From assembly GCF_014646235.1 (NCBI RefSeq), contig NZ_BMNB01000033.1, positions 16,192 through 80,191 of the forward strand: a stretch of 64,000 bases of DNA, read 5' to 3'. Under the pieces are notes generated by a model. It was not told the DNA's origin. It saw only the letters and a list, made by a program, of their open reading frames with translations, and ran no database searches. This DNA is from Micromonospora sonchi (GTDB lineage: Bacteria > Actinomycetota > Actinomycetes > Mycobacteriales > Micromonosporaceae). Of this stretch, positions 1-9,096 are shown one piece after another (the stretch's first letter is position 1; each line of letters starts with the position of its first letter). The position numbers were made by a program, and so were the translations under genes.

Positions 1-1375
1 ACCCGACGAGTCGGCCTTCCCCGCGGACCCGGTCGATCCAGCCGGTGTCCGCGCTGGCGTCGATCACCTCGGGCTGGTCGAGCAGGTCGAGCACGAAGCT
101 CTTGTTGGTGGCGCCACCCTCGATGATCACCGTGGTGTCCGCCATCGCCCGCCGCAGCCGGCCGAGCGCCTCGTCGCGGTCCTGGCCGTACGCGATGATC
201 TTCGCGATCATCGAGTCGAAGTCGGCGGGGATGGTGTCACCCTCGCTGACGCCGGTGTCCACCCGGATGCCCGGCCCGGCGGGCAGGTCCAGCCGGGCGA
301 TCCGCCCGGGGGAGGGCGCGAAGTCGCGGTCCGGGTCCTCGGCGTTCAGCCGGGCCTCGATGGCGTGCCCCCGCTCCACCGGCGGCGTGCCCTCCAGCCG
401 CCCACCCGAGGCCACGTGCAGCTGTGCCTTGACCAGGTCGAACCCGGTGGTGGACTCGGTGATCGGGTGCTCGACCTGGAGCCGGGTGTTGACCTCGAGG
501 AACGCGAACAGCCGGTCGCCGGGGTGGTAGAGGAACTCGACCGTCGCCGCACCCCGGTAGCCGACCGCGACGGCCAGCCGCTCGGCCGACGTCTTGAGCT
601 CGGCCGCCTGCTCGGCGCTGAGCACCGGGGACGCCGACTCCTCGATGACCTTCTGGTTGCGCCGCTGCACGGAACAGTCGCGGACGCCGAGCGCCCATGC
701 GGTGCCCTGCCCGTCGGCGATCACCTGCACCTCGACGTGCCGGGCGCCGGTGACCAGGCGCTCCAGGAACACCACGCCGCTGCCGAACGCCCGCGCCGCC
801 TCCTGGCTGGTGCGCTCGTACGCGTCGACCAGCTCGGCCTCGTTGTTGATCACGCGGATGCCGCGTCCGCCGCCGCCTGCCGTCGCCTTCAGCATCAGCG
901 GGTAACCGATCCGGGTCGCCGCCGCCCGCGCCGCGTCCAGGGTCTCGACCGCGCCGCGGCTCCACGGTGCGACCGGTACCCCGACCTCCTCGGCGATCAG
1001 CTTCGCGCCGATCTTGTCGCCCAGCTGCCGCATGGCCTCCGCGTGCGGTCCGACGAAGGTGACGCCGAGCTTCTCGCACAACTCCGCGAACGCCGGGTCC
1101 TCGGCGACGAAGCCCCAACCGACCCAGGCGGCGTCGGCCCCGGTCTCCACCAGCGCCCGTTCGAGCACGGTCAGGTTGAGGTACGGCCGCCGGGCCGCCG
1201 GACCGAGGTCGTAGGCGATATCCGCCGCCCGCACGAAGGTGGCGGTGCGGTCGACGTCGGTGTACAGGGCGACGGTCTCGATCCGGGTCCCGGTCTCGGC
1301 AGCCAGCTCTCGGACCGCGTGGATGAGCCGCATGGCGGCCTCACCACGGTTGACGATGGCGATACGGCTGAACAC
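1..1375 (-). CDS. Biotin carboxylase (ATP-grasp) part of an acyl-CoA carboxylase, partial
   Basis: The N-terminal 458 codons are in the window; the gene runs off the left edge. It should carboxylate biotin with ATP and bicarbonate to make malonyl- or methylmalonyl-CoA. Visible are the biotin-carboxylase N-terminal motif (SRIAIVNRGEAAMRL), the Gly-rich ATP-grasp loop KATAGGGGRGIR, the catalytic region FLEVNTRLQVEHPITE and the C-terminal carboxylase motif IEARLNAEDP. The GTG start at 1373-1375 has a GGAGGGG site about 8 bases upstream. The start resembles the very large fused carboxylase plus carboxyltransferase proteins of actinobacteria more than the ordinary AccA-type subunit, but the missing C-terminus means fusion is inference. 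The neighbour on the right is divergent. Confidence 0.93.
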   Translation of the reverse strand, partial: MFSRIAIVNRGEAAMRLIHAVRELAAETGTRIETVALYTDVDRTATFVRAADIAYDLGPAARRPYLNLTVLERALVETGADAAWVGWGFVAEDPAFAELCEKLGVTFVGPHAEAMRQLGDKIGAKLIAEEVGVPVAPWSRGAVETLDAARAAATRIGYPLMLKATAGGGGRGIRVINNEAELVDAYERTSQEAARAFGSGVVFLERLVTGARHVEVQVIADGQGTAWALGVRDCSVQRRNQKVIEESASPVLSAEQAAELKTSAERLAVAVGYRGAATVEFLYHPGDRLFAFLEVNTRLQVEHPITESTTGFDLVKAQLHVASGGRLEGTPPVERGHAIEARLNAEDPDRDFAPSPGRIARLDLPAGPGIRVDTGVSEGDTIPADFDSMIAKIIAYGQDRDEALGRLRRAMADTTVIIEGGATNKSFVLDLLDQPEVIDASADTGWIDRVRGEGRLVG

Positions 1376-1677
1376 CCGACCGACCCCTCCGGTAGACGTA
1401 CGACGAAAACGCCGCGGGACGTCGACCCCCGGCACTCATCACTTTTCTGCCTGCGGCCCGGTAGCGCCATACCGTAACCACCGAACCCAGGGCGGCCGCA
1501 GTTGTAGGAACCCGACAAAAACTTTTGGCAGCCGCCACTGCTGCAGCTCGCGGACGCCGCCGGGATCGATGTCCTACCTACGGCGATCGAGTTCGGCTTC
1601 GGGCGAGTCCGCGCGGTGTTCCCGGTGGCCGGTGCGCGCGTGACCGTACGCCCGAGCAGCGTTGGTAGGTTGCCGTC
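1376..1677. promoter_or_regulatory. Divergent intergenic region between carboxylase and NYN gene
   Basis: This 302-base gap has no credible gene. It must hold the promoters of both flanking genes. On the + strand TAGGTT ends six bases before the ATG at 1678 and there is little Shine-Dalgarno sequence, so the NYN gene may be leaderless. No operator or hairpin stands out. Confidence 0.4.
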
Positions 1678-2985
1678 ATGGGTGACACCCGAACGGCGCT
1701 CTACCTCGACTTCGACAACGTGTTCGGCGGGCTCTACAAGCTGGATCCGGAGGCGGCGGTCCAGTTCGCGAGCGATCCGGGCGGGTGGCTGCGCCAGCTG
1801 TCGACGACCTCGACGACGGGCGCCACCCGGCGCTGGTTGGTGCTGCGCTGCTACCTCAACCCCGCCGGCTGGGTTTATCACCCGGACCCGACGGGCGAGC
1901 AGCCCCGCCTGTTCTTCTCCAAGTTCCGGCCCTCGTTCGTCCGCGCCGGCTTCGAAGTGATCGACTGCCCGCGCTACAGCGGGACCAAGAACGCGGCCGA
2001 CATCAGGATCGTGGTCGACGCACTCGATGCGCTCTCCGCAGACACCCGGTACGACGAGTTCGTCATCGCCTCCGGTGACTCCGACATGACGCCGTTGCTG
2101 CAACGGCTGCGCCGGTCCGACCGGCGGACCATGATCGTCTCGCCGGCCGATGCGGCCGAAGCCTTCACGTCCATCGCCGACCAGGTCCTGGACAGCCAAC
2201 ATCTGCTGGCGCTGGTCCAGGGCGAGTCGGTCGATTTCGACGACGACACGCACGACGAGGTGAGCACCGAGTTCGAGGGCGCGGTCGCCGCCGCCGACCA
2301 GCGCGAGGGGTACGACGAGTTCCGCTCGGTGATGACCCACGAGTACGACGAGGCATCCGAGCCGCTGAACATGGCGTCGCTGGCCCACCGGCTGCGAGCC
2401 CAACTGGGCCGCTCGGTCAGCGACAGCGGCTGGTTCGGTTTCGGCAGCTTCGCCCGTGCCGTGCAGAGCCTGGACCTGCCCAACCTGCGCATGTCACAAC
2501 ACCTGCTCTGGGACGACAGCCGGCACGCCGCCGCCGAGTCGGCCGCCGCCTCGTCGCAGATCGCGCTCCCGGAGCCGGTCGAGCGGCTGGCCGACCAGTT
2601 GGATCTGCCCCGGCTGCCCGACTCCTGGTGGCCGGCGATCTACCAGACCCTCGCCGACTACGCCCAGTCCCACCGGTTCAACCTGAACAGGTGCACCGGT
2701 TGGTGCCGGGACCAGCTCCGCGATCAGGGGCTACCGGTCAGTCGCAACGCCGTCGCGTTCGTCGTACGCGGCGCGTCGTTCGGCGGCTCCCCGTTGCACG
2801 GCCAGCCACCGCCCACCGCCGCACAGATCGGCGCCGGTTTCGTCGGCAACGTCCTCAACCGCGCCGAAGCCGCCGAGCTGCCCCTGTCCGATGAGGAGGT
2901 GGCAACCGTTCGCGCCTGGCTGGGCTTCCCCTCCGACGCCGCCCCGGCCGGTGCCCCCGCCGAGGACGACGCCGCTGTTCCGTGA
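1678..2985 (+). CDS. NYN domain protein with OST-HTH/LOTUS-like domains
   Basis: 435 residues. The N-terminal ~170 residues form a NYN (PIN-like) nuclease fold: the opening ALYLDFDNVFG carries the conserved metal-binding Asp pair, with further acidic sites at ADIRIVVDALDAL and in FVIASGDSDMTPLLQRLR, the typical NYN 'D-x-D' segment. After an acidic linker come two winged-helix-like segments, about residues 215-290 (MASLAHRLRAQLG...GFGSFARAVQ) and 320-425, that resemble OST-HTH/LOTUS RNA-binding domains. Such proteins are predicted RNA-binding or RNA-processing enzymes; the substrate is unknown. The gene is monocistronic and divergent from the carboxylase. The start is the ATG at 1678; a promoter-like TAGGTT sits right before it. 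Confidence 0.85.
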   Translation: MGDTRTALYLDFDNVFGGLYKLDPEAAVQFASDPGGWLRQLSTTSTTGATRRWLVLRCYLNPAGWVYHPDPTGEQPRLFFSKFRPSFVRAGFEVIDCPRYSGTKNAADIRIVVDALDALSADTRYDEFVIASGDSDMTPLLQRLRRSDRRTMIVSPADAAEAFTSIADQVLDSQHLLALVQGESVDFDDDTHDEVSTEFEGAVAAADQREGYDEFRSVMTHEYDEASEPLNMASLAHRLRAQLGRSVSDSGWFGFGSFARAVQSLDLPNLRMSQHLLWDDSRHAAAESAAASSQIALPEPVERLADQLDLPRLPDSWWPAIYQTLADYAQSHRFNLNRCTGWCRDQLRDQGLPVSRNAVAFVVRGASFGGSPLHGQPPPTAAQIGAGFVGNVLNRAEAAELPLSDEEVATVRAWLGFPSDAAPAGAPAEDDAAVP

Positions 2986-3101
2986 GCCCTGGTCGCGACC
3001 GGCGGCAAACGGGCGAGTGAGATCGACCGCGCATGGCCTACGCTCATTGTTCCCGTCGTTGTCGTACGCCGGGATCACCCGCCACCCATGGGGATCGTGG
3101 A

Positions 3102-4736
3102 TTGTTCTCTCTGTCTACCCGGGCCAGGTCGAGCCTCGGCCCGTCGCTCCGTACCCGTCGCAGCGTGATCACCAGGATCGCTGCTGCGGCACTCGTGCCG
3201 GCCATCCTGCTCGGCGCCGGCGCTCCGGCGGTCGCCGCGAGCAACACGCTCACCCTCACCACATTGGACCGCAACGGCAAGAAGGTGACCGTCAACGCGA
3301 CGGCGGTCAACCTCACCACCAACTCCAGTTACAAGGTGAAGTCCAACAAGCCGAAGAAGCTGCCGAAGGGCAACTACGCGGTGCTCGCCTCCATCAAGAA
3401 CGGCTCCGCGGTGACGCTCGGCGTGCGTACCGTCAAGGTCTCCGGCGCCAGCCGGACGACCGTGGACGCGCGCAAGGGCAAGAAGGTCACGGTCGGCCTC
3501 AGCCCGGCACCCGCCAGCGAGTGGCTCTACGCGCAGACCACGGTCGAGGTCTGCACCAGGTCCGCCTCCGCCAGCTACGCCGTCCAGGCCTCGGACTACC
3601 GCGACGGCAGCGTCTACGTCATTCCGAACTCCTCGAAGAAGTACGCCTTCGCCGCGCTGCGCACCTGGGCCGACGGCTCCGGATCTCCCGGGTCCACCCA
3701 GTACGCGGTGATGTACACGACCACCGGTGTGCCGAGCAAGCCGTCACGGACGGCCAAGCAGTCCGCGCTCGCCACCGTCAGCGTGGCATCCCGGCGCGGT
3801 CCCTCCGCCGGCGATTACAGCAGCCTGGCGGTGCAGCCGATCGACCGCCCGTGCGGCAACGGGATCTACCACGGTCTGCTCAACAGCAACGAGCCGTACC
3901 GCACGAAGGTCAAGGTGTCGGCCGGCAAATGGGACTTCCCGGTGCACAGCTCCGGCACGGCCAAGGACGGCTCGTCGCCGTTCATCGGGCACTACTACTC
4001 GCCCCGCAAGATCGTCGCGGGCAAGTCGTACAGCCTGAACTTCTTCCGTTCCGCCTGGGGCCCGTCCGCGTACGTGCCGGCCACGGTCTACGGCCGGATC
4101 AATTACCCGCTGAACGAGATGTTCGCCGACCCCGGCTACCCGCGGGGCAACGTCGAGGGCGGCGACAAGGCGACCGCGACGTTGACCTTCGGCGGCAAGA
4201 CCGTCAAGACGGTCAAGGACCGAGGTTGGGAGCCAGAGAGCACTGACCTGAGCTACAAGGTGAAGAAGGCCGGCTGGTACAAGCTCACCAACACCGCGAG
4301 CCGGTACTACCCGGAGATCACCTTCCCCGCCGGGATGCTCTCGCCAAAGACCAGCGTCACCTACAAGTTCAAGGCGAAGCCGAACGCCTCGGTGGTCGCG
4401 CCCGTCTACGGGATCGCCATGCTGCCGGCCGGGCTGGATCTCTACAACCGGGCGAAGCCGAGCAGCACCACCAACGTCGAGCTGAAGCTGAACCGGTCCA
4501 AGATGTACGCGGACACCAAGCTGGGCAAGAACCCGAAGGTGAAGTCGATCGGCGCCAAGGCGTCGTTCGACGGCGGCAAGACCTGGCGATCGGTCAAGGT
4601 CACAAAGATCAACGGAAAGTGGACCGCGATCGTCGGTAACCCGGCCTCCGGTGCGGTCTCGCTGCGGGTCCGGGTCACCGTCACCAACGGCGGCTACACC
4701 GACGTGACGATCATCCGGGCGTACGCTATCGGCTGA
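3102..4736 (+). CDS. Secreted protein of unknown function, tandem paralogue 1
   Basis: 544 residues from a TTG start. An Arg-rich N-terminus is followed by a hydrophobic stretch ending in GAGAPAVAASN, a clear Sec signal peptide. The mature part is rich in Thr, Lys, Gly and Ser, with Lys-rich beta-type segments (DARKGKKVTVGL, KVKSNKPKKLPKG). No family is recognised. It is closely similar over its full length to the next gene, so the pair arose by tandem duplication. The ATG at 3033 is open in frame but unlikely to be the start: upstream sequence conserved between the two copies is shifted by two bases between them, as expected for untranslated DNA, and the alignment resumes in frame at this TTG. 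A strong hairpin follows the gene. Confidence 0.75.
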   Translation: MFSLSTRARSSLGPSLRTRRSVITRIAAAALVPAILLGAGAPAVAASNTLTLTTLDRNGKKVTVNATAVNLTTNSSYKVKSNKPKKLPKGNYAVLASIKNGSAVTLGVRTVKVSGASRTTVDARKGKKVTVGLSPAPASEWLYAQTTVEVCTRSASASYAVQASDYRDGSVYVIPNSSKKYAFAALRTWADGSGSPGSTQYAVMYTTTGVPSKPSRTAKQSALATVSVASRRGPSAGDYSSLAVQPIDRPCGNGIYHGLLNSNEPYRTKVKVSAGKWDFPVHSSGTAKDGSSPFIGHYYSPRKIVAGKSYSLNFFRSAWGPSAYVPATVYGRINYPLNEMFADPGYPRGNVEGGDKATATLTFGGKTVKTVKDRGWEPESTDLSYKVKKAGWYKLTNTASRYYPEITFPAGMLSPKTSVTYKFKAKPNASVVAPVYGIAMLPAGLDLYNRAKPSSTTNVELKLNRSKMYADTKLGKNPKVKSIGAKASFDGGKTWRSVKVTKINGKWTAIVGNPASGAVSLRVRVTVTNGGYTDVTIIRAYAIG

Positions 4737-4756
4737 GCCGAGCACCCGCACGGTAT

Positions 4757-4794
4757 CGGTGCCCCGAGCGTGGCCCGTCACGCTCGGGGCACCG
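4757..4794 (+). terminator. Strong hairpin terminator between the tandem secreted paralogues
   Basis: Perfect 16-bp inverted repeat CGGTGCCCCGAGCGTG / CACGCTCGGGGCACCG with a 6-base loop, 20 bases after the stop of the upstream gene. There is no U-tract, as usual in high-GC actinobacteria. The second paralogue therefore probably has its own promoter. Confidence 0.8.
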
Positions 4795-4916
4795 GCGTTG
4801 GTGATGACCTCACGCCGCCGGAAAGCGGGAGAGCGAATTCGCCGCGCCTGACCTACGATGATCTCCCGCCGTTGTCGTACGCCGGGGATCACCCTTCCAC
4901 TCATGGGGATGTGGAA

Positions 4917-6548
4917 TTGTCTTCTCTGTCTGACCGGGCTGGCTTCAGCCTCGGCTCGTCGTTCCGTTCCCGTCGCAGCCTGGCTTCCAGGATCGTCGCG
5001 GCGGCGCTCGTGCCGGCCATCGTGCTCGGCAGTGGTGTTCCGGCGGTCGCCGCGGGCAACACGCTCACCCTGACCACGCTGGACCGTAACGGCAAGAAGG
5101 TGACCGTCACCGCCAATGCGGTCAACCTCAGCACCAACTCCACCTACTCGGTCAAGTCCAACAAGCCGAAGAAGTTGCCGAAGGGCAGCTACGCGGTGCT
5201 CGCCTCGGTCAAGGACGGCTCGTCGACGACGCTCGGCGTGCGTACGGTGAAGGTCTCCGGTGCCAGCAAGACCACCGTGGACGCGCGCAAGGGCAAGAAG
5301 GTTGCGGTCGGCCTCAGCCCTTCGCCGGCCGGCGAAGGGCTGGACGGGGACACCGTGGCGCAGATCTGCGTCAGGACCACCTCGCTCAGGCACGTGGTCG
5401 AGGGCTCGGATTGGAACCGCAGCCTGTACGTGATTCCGAACTCGTCGAAGACCTACGCCTTTGCCGCGCTGCGGACCTGGGCCGACGGCTCCGGACTCCC
5501 CGGGTCCACCCAGTACGCGGTGATGTACACGACGACCGGTGTACCGACCAATCCTTCTCGGACCATCAAGCAGTCCTCGCTCGCCACCGTCGACGTGACC
5601 GCCCGGCGCGGCCCCTCCGGGGGCAACCTGAGCGACTTTGTCGCGCAGCCGACCGGCCGTTCCTGCGGTAGCCACATCTACCGGAACCTGGTGGGCAGCG
5701 AAGCCGCGTACCGGACGAAGGTCAAGGTGACGGCCGGCAAGTGGGACTTCCGGGCAGGAAGTTCCGGCAGCGCCAAGGACGGCTCGTCGTACAACATCGG
5801 CGGCTACACCGCGACGCGCACGGTGGTCGCGGGCAAGTCGTACAACCTGAACTTCTTCCGTTCCGCCTGGGGCCCTTCGACACGGTTGCCGGTGGTGCTC
5901 AACGGCCGGATCTCGTACTCGCTGAACGACATGTTCGCCGACCCCGGCTTCCCCCGGGACAGCGCCGAGGTTGGCGACAAGGCGACCGCGACCCTGACCT
6001 TCGGCGGCAAGACCGTGAAGACGGTGAAGGACAAGGGCTGGGACCCCTACGGGACCGCCCTTGAATACAAGGTGAAGAAGGCCGGTTGGTACAAGCTGAC
6101 CAACACCGCCAGCCGGCACTACCCGGAGATCACTTTCCCGGCCGGGATGTTGTCGCCGAAGACCAGCGTCACGTACCGGTTCAAGGCGAAGCCGAACACC
6201 TGGGTGACCGCACCGGTCTACGCGATCACCATGCTGCCCACCGGGCTGGACCTCAACAACCGGGCGAAGCCGGGCAGCAGCACCAACGTCCAGTTGAAGC
6301 TGCCCCGGCTCAAGGGCGAACCGGACGCCAAGCTGGGCAAGAACTCGAAGGTGAAGACGGTCACCGCCAAGGCGTCGTTCGACGGCGGAAAGACCTGGCG
6401 GTCGGTGAAGGTCAAAAAGGTCAGCGGGGTGTGGACCGCGCAGGTCACCAACCCGCCCTCGGGTGCGGTGTCGCTGCGGGCCCGGGTCACCGACACCACC
6501 GGCGGCTACACGGATGTGACCATCATCCGGGCGTACGCGATCGGCTGA
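4917..6548 (+). CDS. Secreted protein of unknown function, tandem paralogue 2
   Basis: 543 residues from a TTG start homologous to that of the gene before it. The signal peptide ends near SGVPAVAAGN. The mature protein keeps the same blocks as its neighbour (LTTLDRNGKKVTV, NKPKKLPKG, KWDF, PEITFPAGMLSPKTSV, FDGGKTWRSVKV) and the same C-terminal block ending TIIRAYAIG, with divergence concentrated in the middle. The role is unknown; an extracellular, possibly envelope-associated protein is inferred from the signal peptide and basic, repetitive beta-like composition. GTG at 4911 is an alternative start, but only the TTG is shared by both copies. About 180 bases without a gene follow before the YCII gene. 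Confidence 0.75.
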   Translation: MSSLSDRAGFSLGSSFRSRRSLASRIVAAALVPAIVLGSGVPAVAAGNTLTLTTLDRNGKKVTVTANAVNLSTNSTYSVKSNKPKKLPKGSYAVLASVKDGSSTTLGVRTVKVSGASKTTVDARKGKKVAVGLSPSPAGEGLDGDTVAQICVRTTSLRHVVEGSDWNRSLYVIPNSSKTYAFAALRTWADGSGLPGSTQYAVMYTTTGVPTNPSRTIKQSSLATVDVTARRGPSGGNLSDFVAQPTGRSCGSHIYRNLVGSEAAYRTKVKVTAGKWDFRAGSSGSAKDGSSYNIGGYTATRTVVAGKSYNLNFFRSAWGPSTRLPVVLNGRISYSLNDMFADPGFPRDSAEVGDKATATLTFGGKTVKTVKDKGWDPYGTALEYKVKKAGWYKLTNTASRHYPEITFPAGMLSPKTSVTYRFKAKPNTWVTAPVYAITMLPTGLDLNNRAKPGSSTNVQLKLPRLKGEPDAKLGKNSKVKTVTAKASFDGGKTWRSVKVKKVSGVWTAQVTNPPSGAVSLRARVTDTTGGYTDVTIIRAYAIG

Positions 6549-6730
6549 CCGCCGGCTCGGCACGCACGCGCCTCGGTGGCTCGGAGATCGGGACTGCCGG
6601 GGCGCGTCTGCTTGCGGCGACCCGAGGTTCGCGCCGGGCCGGGCCGAGGAATCGCGCGTTGTCCGGACGGGGTCGCGCCGTTCGTCATGACGGTGCAACA
6701 CCCTCATGACGGAGACACGGAGGATCTGAC

Positions 6731-7066
6731 GTGAAGTACATGATGTTCGTCTGCACCGACCCGGAGCCGGATTCGGACCACGCGAACCATCCGGACGTCG
6801 AGGTGTGGGTAACGGAGAACGACGCAGCCGGCCGGCGTCTGCAGGGTGCGCAGCTCGCACCGGCATCGGCAGCGACCACGGTCCGGGTGCGCAACGGCCA
6901 ACTGCTGCTCTCCGACGGGCCGTTCGCCGAGGTCAAGGAGATGATCGTCGGCTTCGACCTGCTGGAGTGCGCGGACCTGGACGAGGCGATCGAGGTGGCC
7001 CGCGCGCATCCGATGGCCTGGGCGGGACGCATCGAACTCCGGCCGTTCGCCGACTTCGAGCAGTGA
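6731..7066 (+). CDS. YCII-related (DGPF) domain protein
   Basis: 111 residues. A YCII-family small alpha/beta protein with the DGPF motif visible in LLLSDGPFAEVKEMIVGF, and the usual opening KYMMFVC. It starts with GTG at 6731, preceded by a purine-rich AGACACGGAGGA site. Its stop overlaps the start of the sigma-factor gene (GTGA), so the two are translationally coupled. This pairing is the hallmark of the ECF42 sigma-factor group, in which DGPF proteins are encoded beside and often controlled by the sigma factor. The biochemical role of DGPF proteins is not settled. Confidence 0.92.
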   Translation: MKYMMFVCTDPEPDSDHANHPDVEVWVTENDAAGRRLQGAQLAPASAATTVRVRNGQLLLSDGPFAEVKEMIVGFDLLECADLDEAIEVARAHPMAWAGRIELRPFADFEQ

Positions 7067-8283
7067 CCGACCCGGACCGGGCCGCGGCGGCGGACGCCGT
7101 CGCGGCCACGGCCGTCGACGCGTACCCCAAGATCGTGGCGGCCCTGATCCGGATCACCGGTGACTGGACGCTGGCCGAGGACAGCGCGCAGGAGGCGCTG
7201 CTCCGGGCGCTCGACCGCTGGCCCGCCGACGGCGTACCGGCGAACCCGGCCGGCTGGCTGATGACGGTGGCCCGCAACCGGGTCCTCGACGTACTACGCC
7301 GAGCCTCGGTCGAGCGGCGCAAGCTGCGCGAGCTGGCCGTGCTGGCGGTCACCGCCGCGACCGCCGAACCGGCGTGGGAGGAGGTGACGGATGACCGACT
7401 TCGACTGATCTTCACCTGCTGCCATCCGGCGCTTCCGATCGAGGCCCGGGTCGCGCTGACCCTGCGGACGATCTGTGCGGTACCGACGGCCGACATCGCC
7501 CGGGTCTTCCTGGTCACCGAGTCGACGATGACCCGCCGGCTGACCCGCGCCAAGGCGAAGATCGCCGCCGCGCGGATCCCGTACCGGGTGCCGCAGGGGC
7601 CGGCCCTCACCGAGCGGCTGCCCGGGGTGCTGGCCGTGCTCTACCTGCTCTTCACCCAGGGGTACGACGCGGACGGGGAACCGGCGTTCGCCGACGAGGC
7701 GATCCGGCTGACCCGGCTGCTGGTCCGGCTCGTGCCGGAGCAGCCGGAGGCGTCGGCGCTGCTCGCGCTCCTCCTGTTGCAGCACTCCCGGCACGCCGCA
7801 CGGCGTGACGACAACGACGACCTGGTCCCACTCGACCGGCAGGACCGGTCGCGTTGGGACCGGGACGCGATCGCCGAGGGTGTCCGCCTGCTGGCCGGAT
7901 CGCCGCAGCCCGGCCCGTACGCGTGGCAGGCCCGGATCGCGGCCTGCCACGCCACCGCGCCCAGTGCGGAGGAGACCGACTGGCGACGGATCGCGGACTG
8001 CTACGACCAGCTCGCCCGGCTCCAACCGAGCCCGGTGGTCGCGCTCAACCGTGCCGTGGCGTACGGCTACGCGTACGGGCCGGCGGTCGGGTTGACCCGG
8101 CTCGCCGAGGCCAGCAGCGGCGGCGCCCTGGACGGTTACCCGTTGGCGCTCGCGGTGGAGGCGGATCTGCTGGCCCGGCAGGGCAACGGCGAGCGGGCGG
8201 CGGAGCTGTTCCGCGCGGCGGCAGCCCGGACACCTGGCGACGCCGAGCGGCGCGCCCTGCTCGACCGGGCCGCAGCCAGGTAG
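7063..8283 (+). CDS. ECF42-type RNA polymerase sigma factor with C-terminal TPR-like extension
   Basis: 406 residues, about twice the length of a plain ECF sigma factor. Residues ~1-180 carry region 2 (DWTLAEDSAQEALLRALDRW, GWLMTVARNRVLDVLRR) and region 4 (RVALTLRTICAVPTADIARVF, STMTRRLTRAKAKI). The remaining ~220 residues are helical and TPR-like (LLALLLLQHSRHAAR, VALNRAVAYGYAYG, GNGERAAELFRAAA). This arrangement plus the upstream DGPF gene fits ECF42 factors, where the extension is reported to be needed for activity in place of a classical anti-sigma factor; no anti-sigma gene is seen here. The GTG start at 7063 is chosen because it overlaps the stop of the YCII gene; in-frame upstream codons lie inside that gene. 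Confidence 0.93.
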   Translation: MTDPDRAAAADAVAATAVDAYPKIVAALIRITGDWTLAEDSAQEALLRALDRWPADGVPANPAGWLMTVARNRVLDVLRRASVERRKLRELAVLAVTAATAEPAWEEVTDDRLRLIFTCCHPALPIEARVALTLRTICAVPTADIARVFLVTESTMTRRLTRAKAKIAAARIPYRVPQGPALTERLPGVLAVLYLLFTQGYDADGEPAFADEAIRLTRLLVRLVPEQPEASALLALLLLQHSRHAARRDDNDDLVPLDRQDRSRWDRDAIAEGVRLLAGSPQPGPYAWQARIAACHATAPSAEETDWRRIADCYDQLARLQPSPVVALNRAVAYGYAYGPAVGLTRLAEASSGGALDGYPLALAVEADLLARQGNGERAAELFRAAAARTPGDAERRALLDRAAAR

Positions 8284-8359
8284 CCCGACCGCCATGGACG
8301 CGCGGCCAGGTCGATCGCTCGGGACAGCGGCATCGGCGGGCATGGTCGATACTGTGGGG

Positions 8360-8956
8360 ATGCGAAGACGTGCCCGGGTAGTGGTGGTGGCGGCGGTGGG
8401 CCTCGTATCGGCGGTGACGGCCTGCGACGCCACACCCGAGGCCGCCCCGACCGGCTCGACAGTCTCCGCCCCGACCGAGCCCCAGGTCTCCACCTCGCCC
8501 GGCGAGTTCCCGGTCCCACCACTGCGACTGCCCAGCGTGGCCCCCGGCGCCGCCTGCCCGGTCACCGAGTCGAAGCCCTGGGCCAACCCAGATCAGGCAC
8601 CCCGGGTAATCGGTTCCGGCCCGCTCTACCCGATCGCGTCCTACTTCCCCGACAACGCCCTGCCGCTGCGCGACCGCAACCAGGACGGCAGCTACACGGT
8701 GAAGGCCCGCTGGCTCGCCGCCGGCTACACCGGCCCGGTGCTGGTACGGGTCGGTCGCATCGACGGGCCGGGCAGCGCCTCCATGCAGTTCTCCTACCTC
8801 GGTGAGTCCCGCGACGACGGCCACCACGCCGTGCTCACCAACCCGGACACCGACCTGCCGGCCACCACCACGGTCAGCGGTCCGGGCTGCTACGCGTACC
8901 AGGTCGACGGCACGTCGTTCAGCTACACCGTCGTCTTCCGCGCCGCCCCCGCCTGA
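8360..8956 (+). CDS. Putative lipoprotein, function unknown
   Basis: 198 residues. The N-terminus is basic (MRRRAR), then a hydrophobic run, then SAVTAC, a usable lipobox with Cys at about residue 22, so it should be an acylated membrane-anchored exported protein. A Pro/Thr/Ser linker leads to a globular domain with segments such as TGPVLVRVGRIDG and GPGCYAYQVDGTSFSYTVVF. No family is recognised. The ATG at 8360 gives the best signal peptide; GTG at 8354 or ATG at 8342 are possible. It converges on the gene at 9097. Confidence 0.75.
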   Translation: MRRRARVVVVAAVGLVSAVTACDATPEAAPTGSTVSAPTEPQVSTSPGEFPVPPLRLPSVAPGAACPVTESKPWANPDQAPRVIGSGPLYPIASYFPDNALPLRDRNQDGSYTVKARWLAAGYTGPVLVRVGRIDGPGSASMQFSYLGESRDDGHHAVLTNPDTDLPATTTVSGPGCYAYQVDGTSFSYTVVFRAAPA

Positions 8957-8996
8957 CGCAACCCCACCCTCCCCACCCCACCCTCCCCTCGCCGAT

Positions 8997-9058
8997 CTTG
9001 CACTTTTGGTCGCTCGAATTCGTGTCAATCGGGGCAAAAGGGCGACCAGAAGTGCAAG
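8997..9058. terminator. Long inverted repeat between convergent genes
   Basis: 17-bp arms CTTGCACTTTTGGTCGC and GCGACCAGAAGTGCAAG (one non-Watson-Crick position) separated by 28 bases. It lies between a + and a - gene, so it can end transcription from both sides. It resembles the palindromes near 28.5-29.0 kb in design but not in sequence. Confidence 0.6.
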
Positions 9059-9096
9059 ACCGCGAGGGCGAGGGCGAGGGGTGGGGGAGGGTGGGG

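Noticed and set aside
3744..6866. Long open frame of >1000 codons on the minus strand
   Set aside because: It lies antisense to the two secreted paralogues, has Arg/Gly/His-rich composition without domains, and is a usual artefact of high-GC third-position bias.
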